Of a stretch of DNA of 6,427 bases, positions 5,909 to 6,427 are shown piece after piece. This stretch comes from JANMDR01 sp031376425 (GTDB lineage Bacteria > Pseudomonadota > Gammaproteobacteria > Burkholderiales > Usitatibacteraceae). The DNA is taken from NCBI GenBank assembly GCA_031376425.1, contig JANMDR010000119.1, positions 1-6,427 of the forward strand, in the 5' to 3' direction. A program made the translations under genes and the position numbers. Positions within the stretch are counted from its first letter, which is position 1. Each line of letters opens with the position of its first letter. Below the pieces are notes generated by a model. The model was not told the DNA's origin and did no database searches. It worked only from the letters and a program-made list of their open reading frames with translations.

Positions 5909-6427
5909 TTAATAATAATATTTAGTTTTTTTAGCCCACTCACTAGTAGGGTAAAGCTTATGCAATAACTGAAATGCTTCCCGTGAGGGTTTGCCCACAA
6001 CGCGCTTGGTAGTAATCAAAAAGTGCAATGCTTTTGGTGCTTCTACATCATCGGGCTTTTGCTTTATCCAAGGCATTAAAGTCGTTGTCAAATAATCTTC
6101 CGCATAGCGCCACTTACGCAAGATGAGTTGTTCTTTTTGCGCAACAGCAGTGCTCGTTGCTGACATAAAATTAGGCGGCAGGGAACCGCAGGTTTTTATG
6201 CCACCTTCAGCACTAGACTCGCAGCCACGATAGTTTTGCGAGTACTGATTATCGAATACCGCAGTGCTCAGTTCCGGCGTATTAACCAAAATTAAAGCTG
6301 CCGCGATGCGCTTGGCTTCATCTGTTTGCGCGGCTTTTAATCTATCGTATAAATGCTTGGTGGTGGCACGGCCTACGGCCAAATCAGCACCCAGCCTATT
6401 GGCTGTGGCAAAATCGCCCAGCGCCAA
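5909..6427 (-). CDS. Uncharacterised protein, C-terminal part (runs off the right edge)
   Basis: The frame is open to the window edge and only the last 172 residues are visible; the apparent start at the edge is a TTG codon and is not a real start. I do not recognise a named domain. The visible part is mostly helical and rich in Ala, Lys and Thr, and resembles the end of a repeat or solenoid-type protein: a helix with PELSTA (51-56), a region with two cysteines (C69 and C80), a RKWRYAEDYL segment (104-113), PKALHFLITTKR (131-142) and REAFQLLHKLYPTSEWAKKT (149-168), ending in YYY. The pattern PxALH...AFxLLHxxYPxSxWAxKTxY is, from memory, shared by uncharacterised proteobacterial proteins. Its stop codon is part of the ribosome binding site of phoR, so it is very likely co-transcribed and coupled with phoR. 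No function is assigned. Confidence 0.8.
   Translation of the reverse strand: MALGDFATANRLGADLAVGRATTKHLYDRLKAAQTDEAKRIAAALILVNTPELSTAVFDNQYSQNYRGCESSAEGGIKTCGSLPPNFMSATSTAVAQKEQLILRKWRYAEDYLTTTLMPWIKQKPDDVEAPKALHFLITTKRVVGKPSREAFQLLHKLYPTSEWAKKTKYYY

Overview
The window looks like a piece of a betaproteobacterial chromosome of fairly balanced base composition. The main evidence is a DUF3579 protein, a family I know almost only from Betaproteobacteria, lying next to rpsT. A PhoR-type kinase and a persulfide dioxygenase-rhodanese fusion of proteobacterial type agree with this. I cannot place it to genus.

Layout. Positions 1-1800 hold a sulfur/persulfide module around a divergent promoter. A YeeE/YedE-type sulfur-transport membrane protein is read leftward (342 to the window edge). 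A CsoR/FrmR-family repressor (434-679) is read rightward, overlapping by 4 bp a persulfide dioxygenase-rhodanese fusion (676-1800). A good sigma70-like promoter with a CsoR-like palindrome between its -35 and -10 lies at 375-403. Positions 1801-2022 carry the rpsT promoter and leader. rpsT (2023-2301) ends at a strong, probably bidirectional terminator that it shares with the convergent DUF3579 gene (2743-2399). A divergent intergenic region (2744-2890) follows, then a rightward COG4529-type FAD/NAD(P)-binding protein (2891-4342). This converges on phoR (5897-4401). phoR lies 11 bp behind the 3' part of an unrecognised gene that runs off the right edge (6427-5909).

How the genes work together. 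The left module fits a self-regulated sulfide/persulfide detoxification unit: YeeE/YedE for movement of a sulfur species, the dioxygenase domain for oxidising glutathione persulfide, the rhodanese domain for sulfane-sulfur transfer, and the CsoR-like protein as a thiol-sensing repressor. Its cysteines do not match the usual CsoR/CstR/FrmR ligand positions, so the sensing chemistry may differ. The other genes are housekeeping or two-component genes with no clear link to the module.

The most striking anomaly is at the left edge. Bases 1-57 are an exact reverse complement of 741-797, inside the dioxygenase gene. YeeE/YedE similarity stops exactly where this copy begins. This is either an assembly or amplification chimera at a contig end or a real inverted duplication that truncates yeeE. 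I saw no tRNA, rRNA, CRISPR array, insertion sequence or phage gene. No gene-free stretch exceeds 300 bases.
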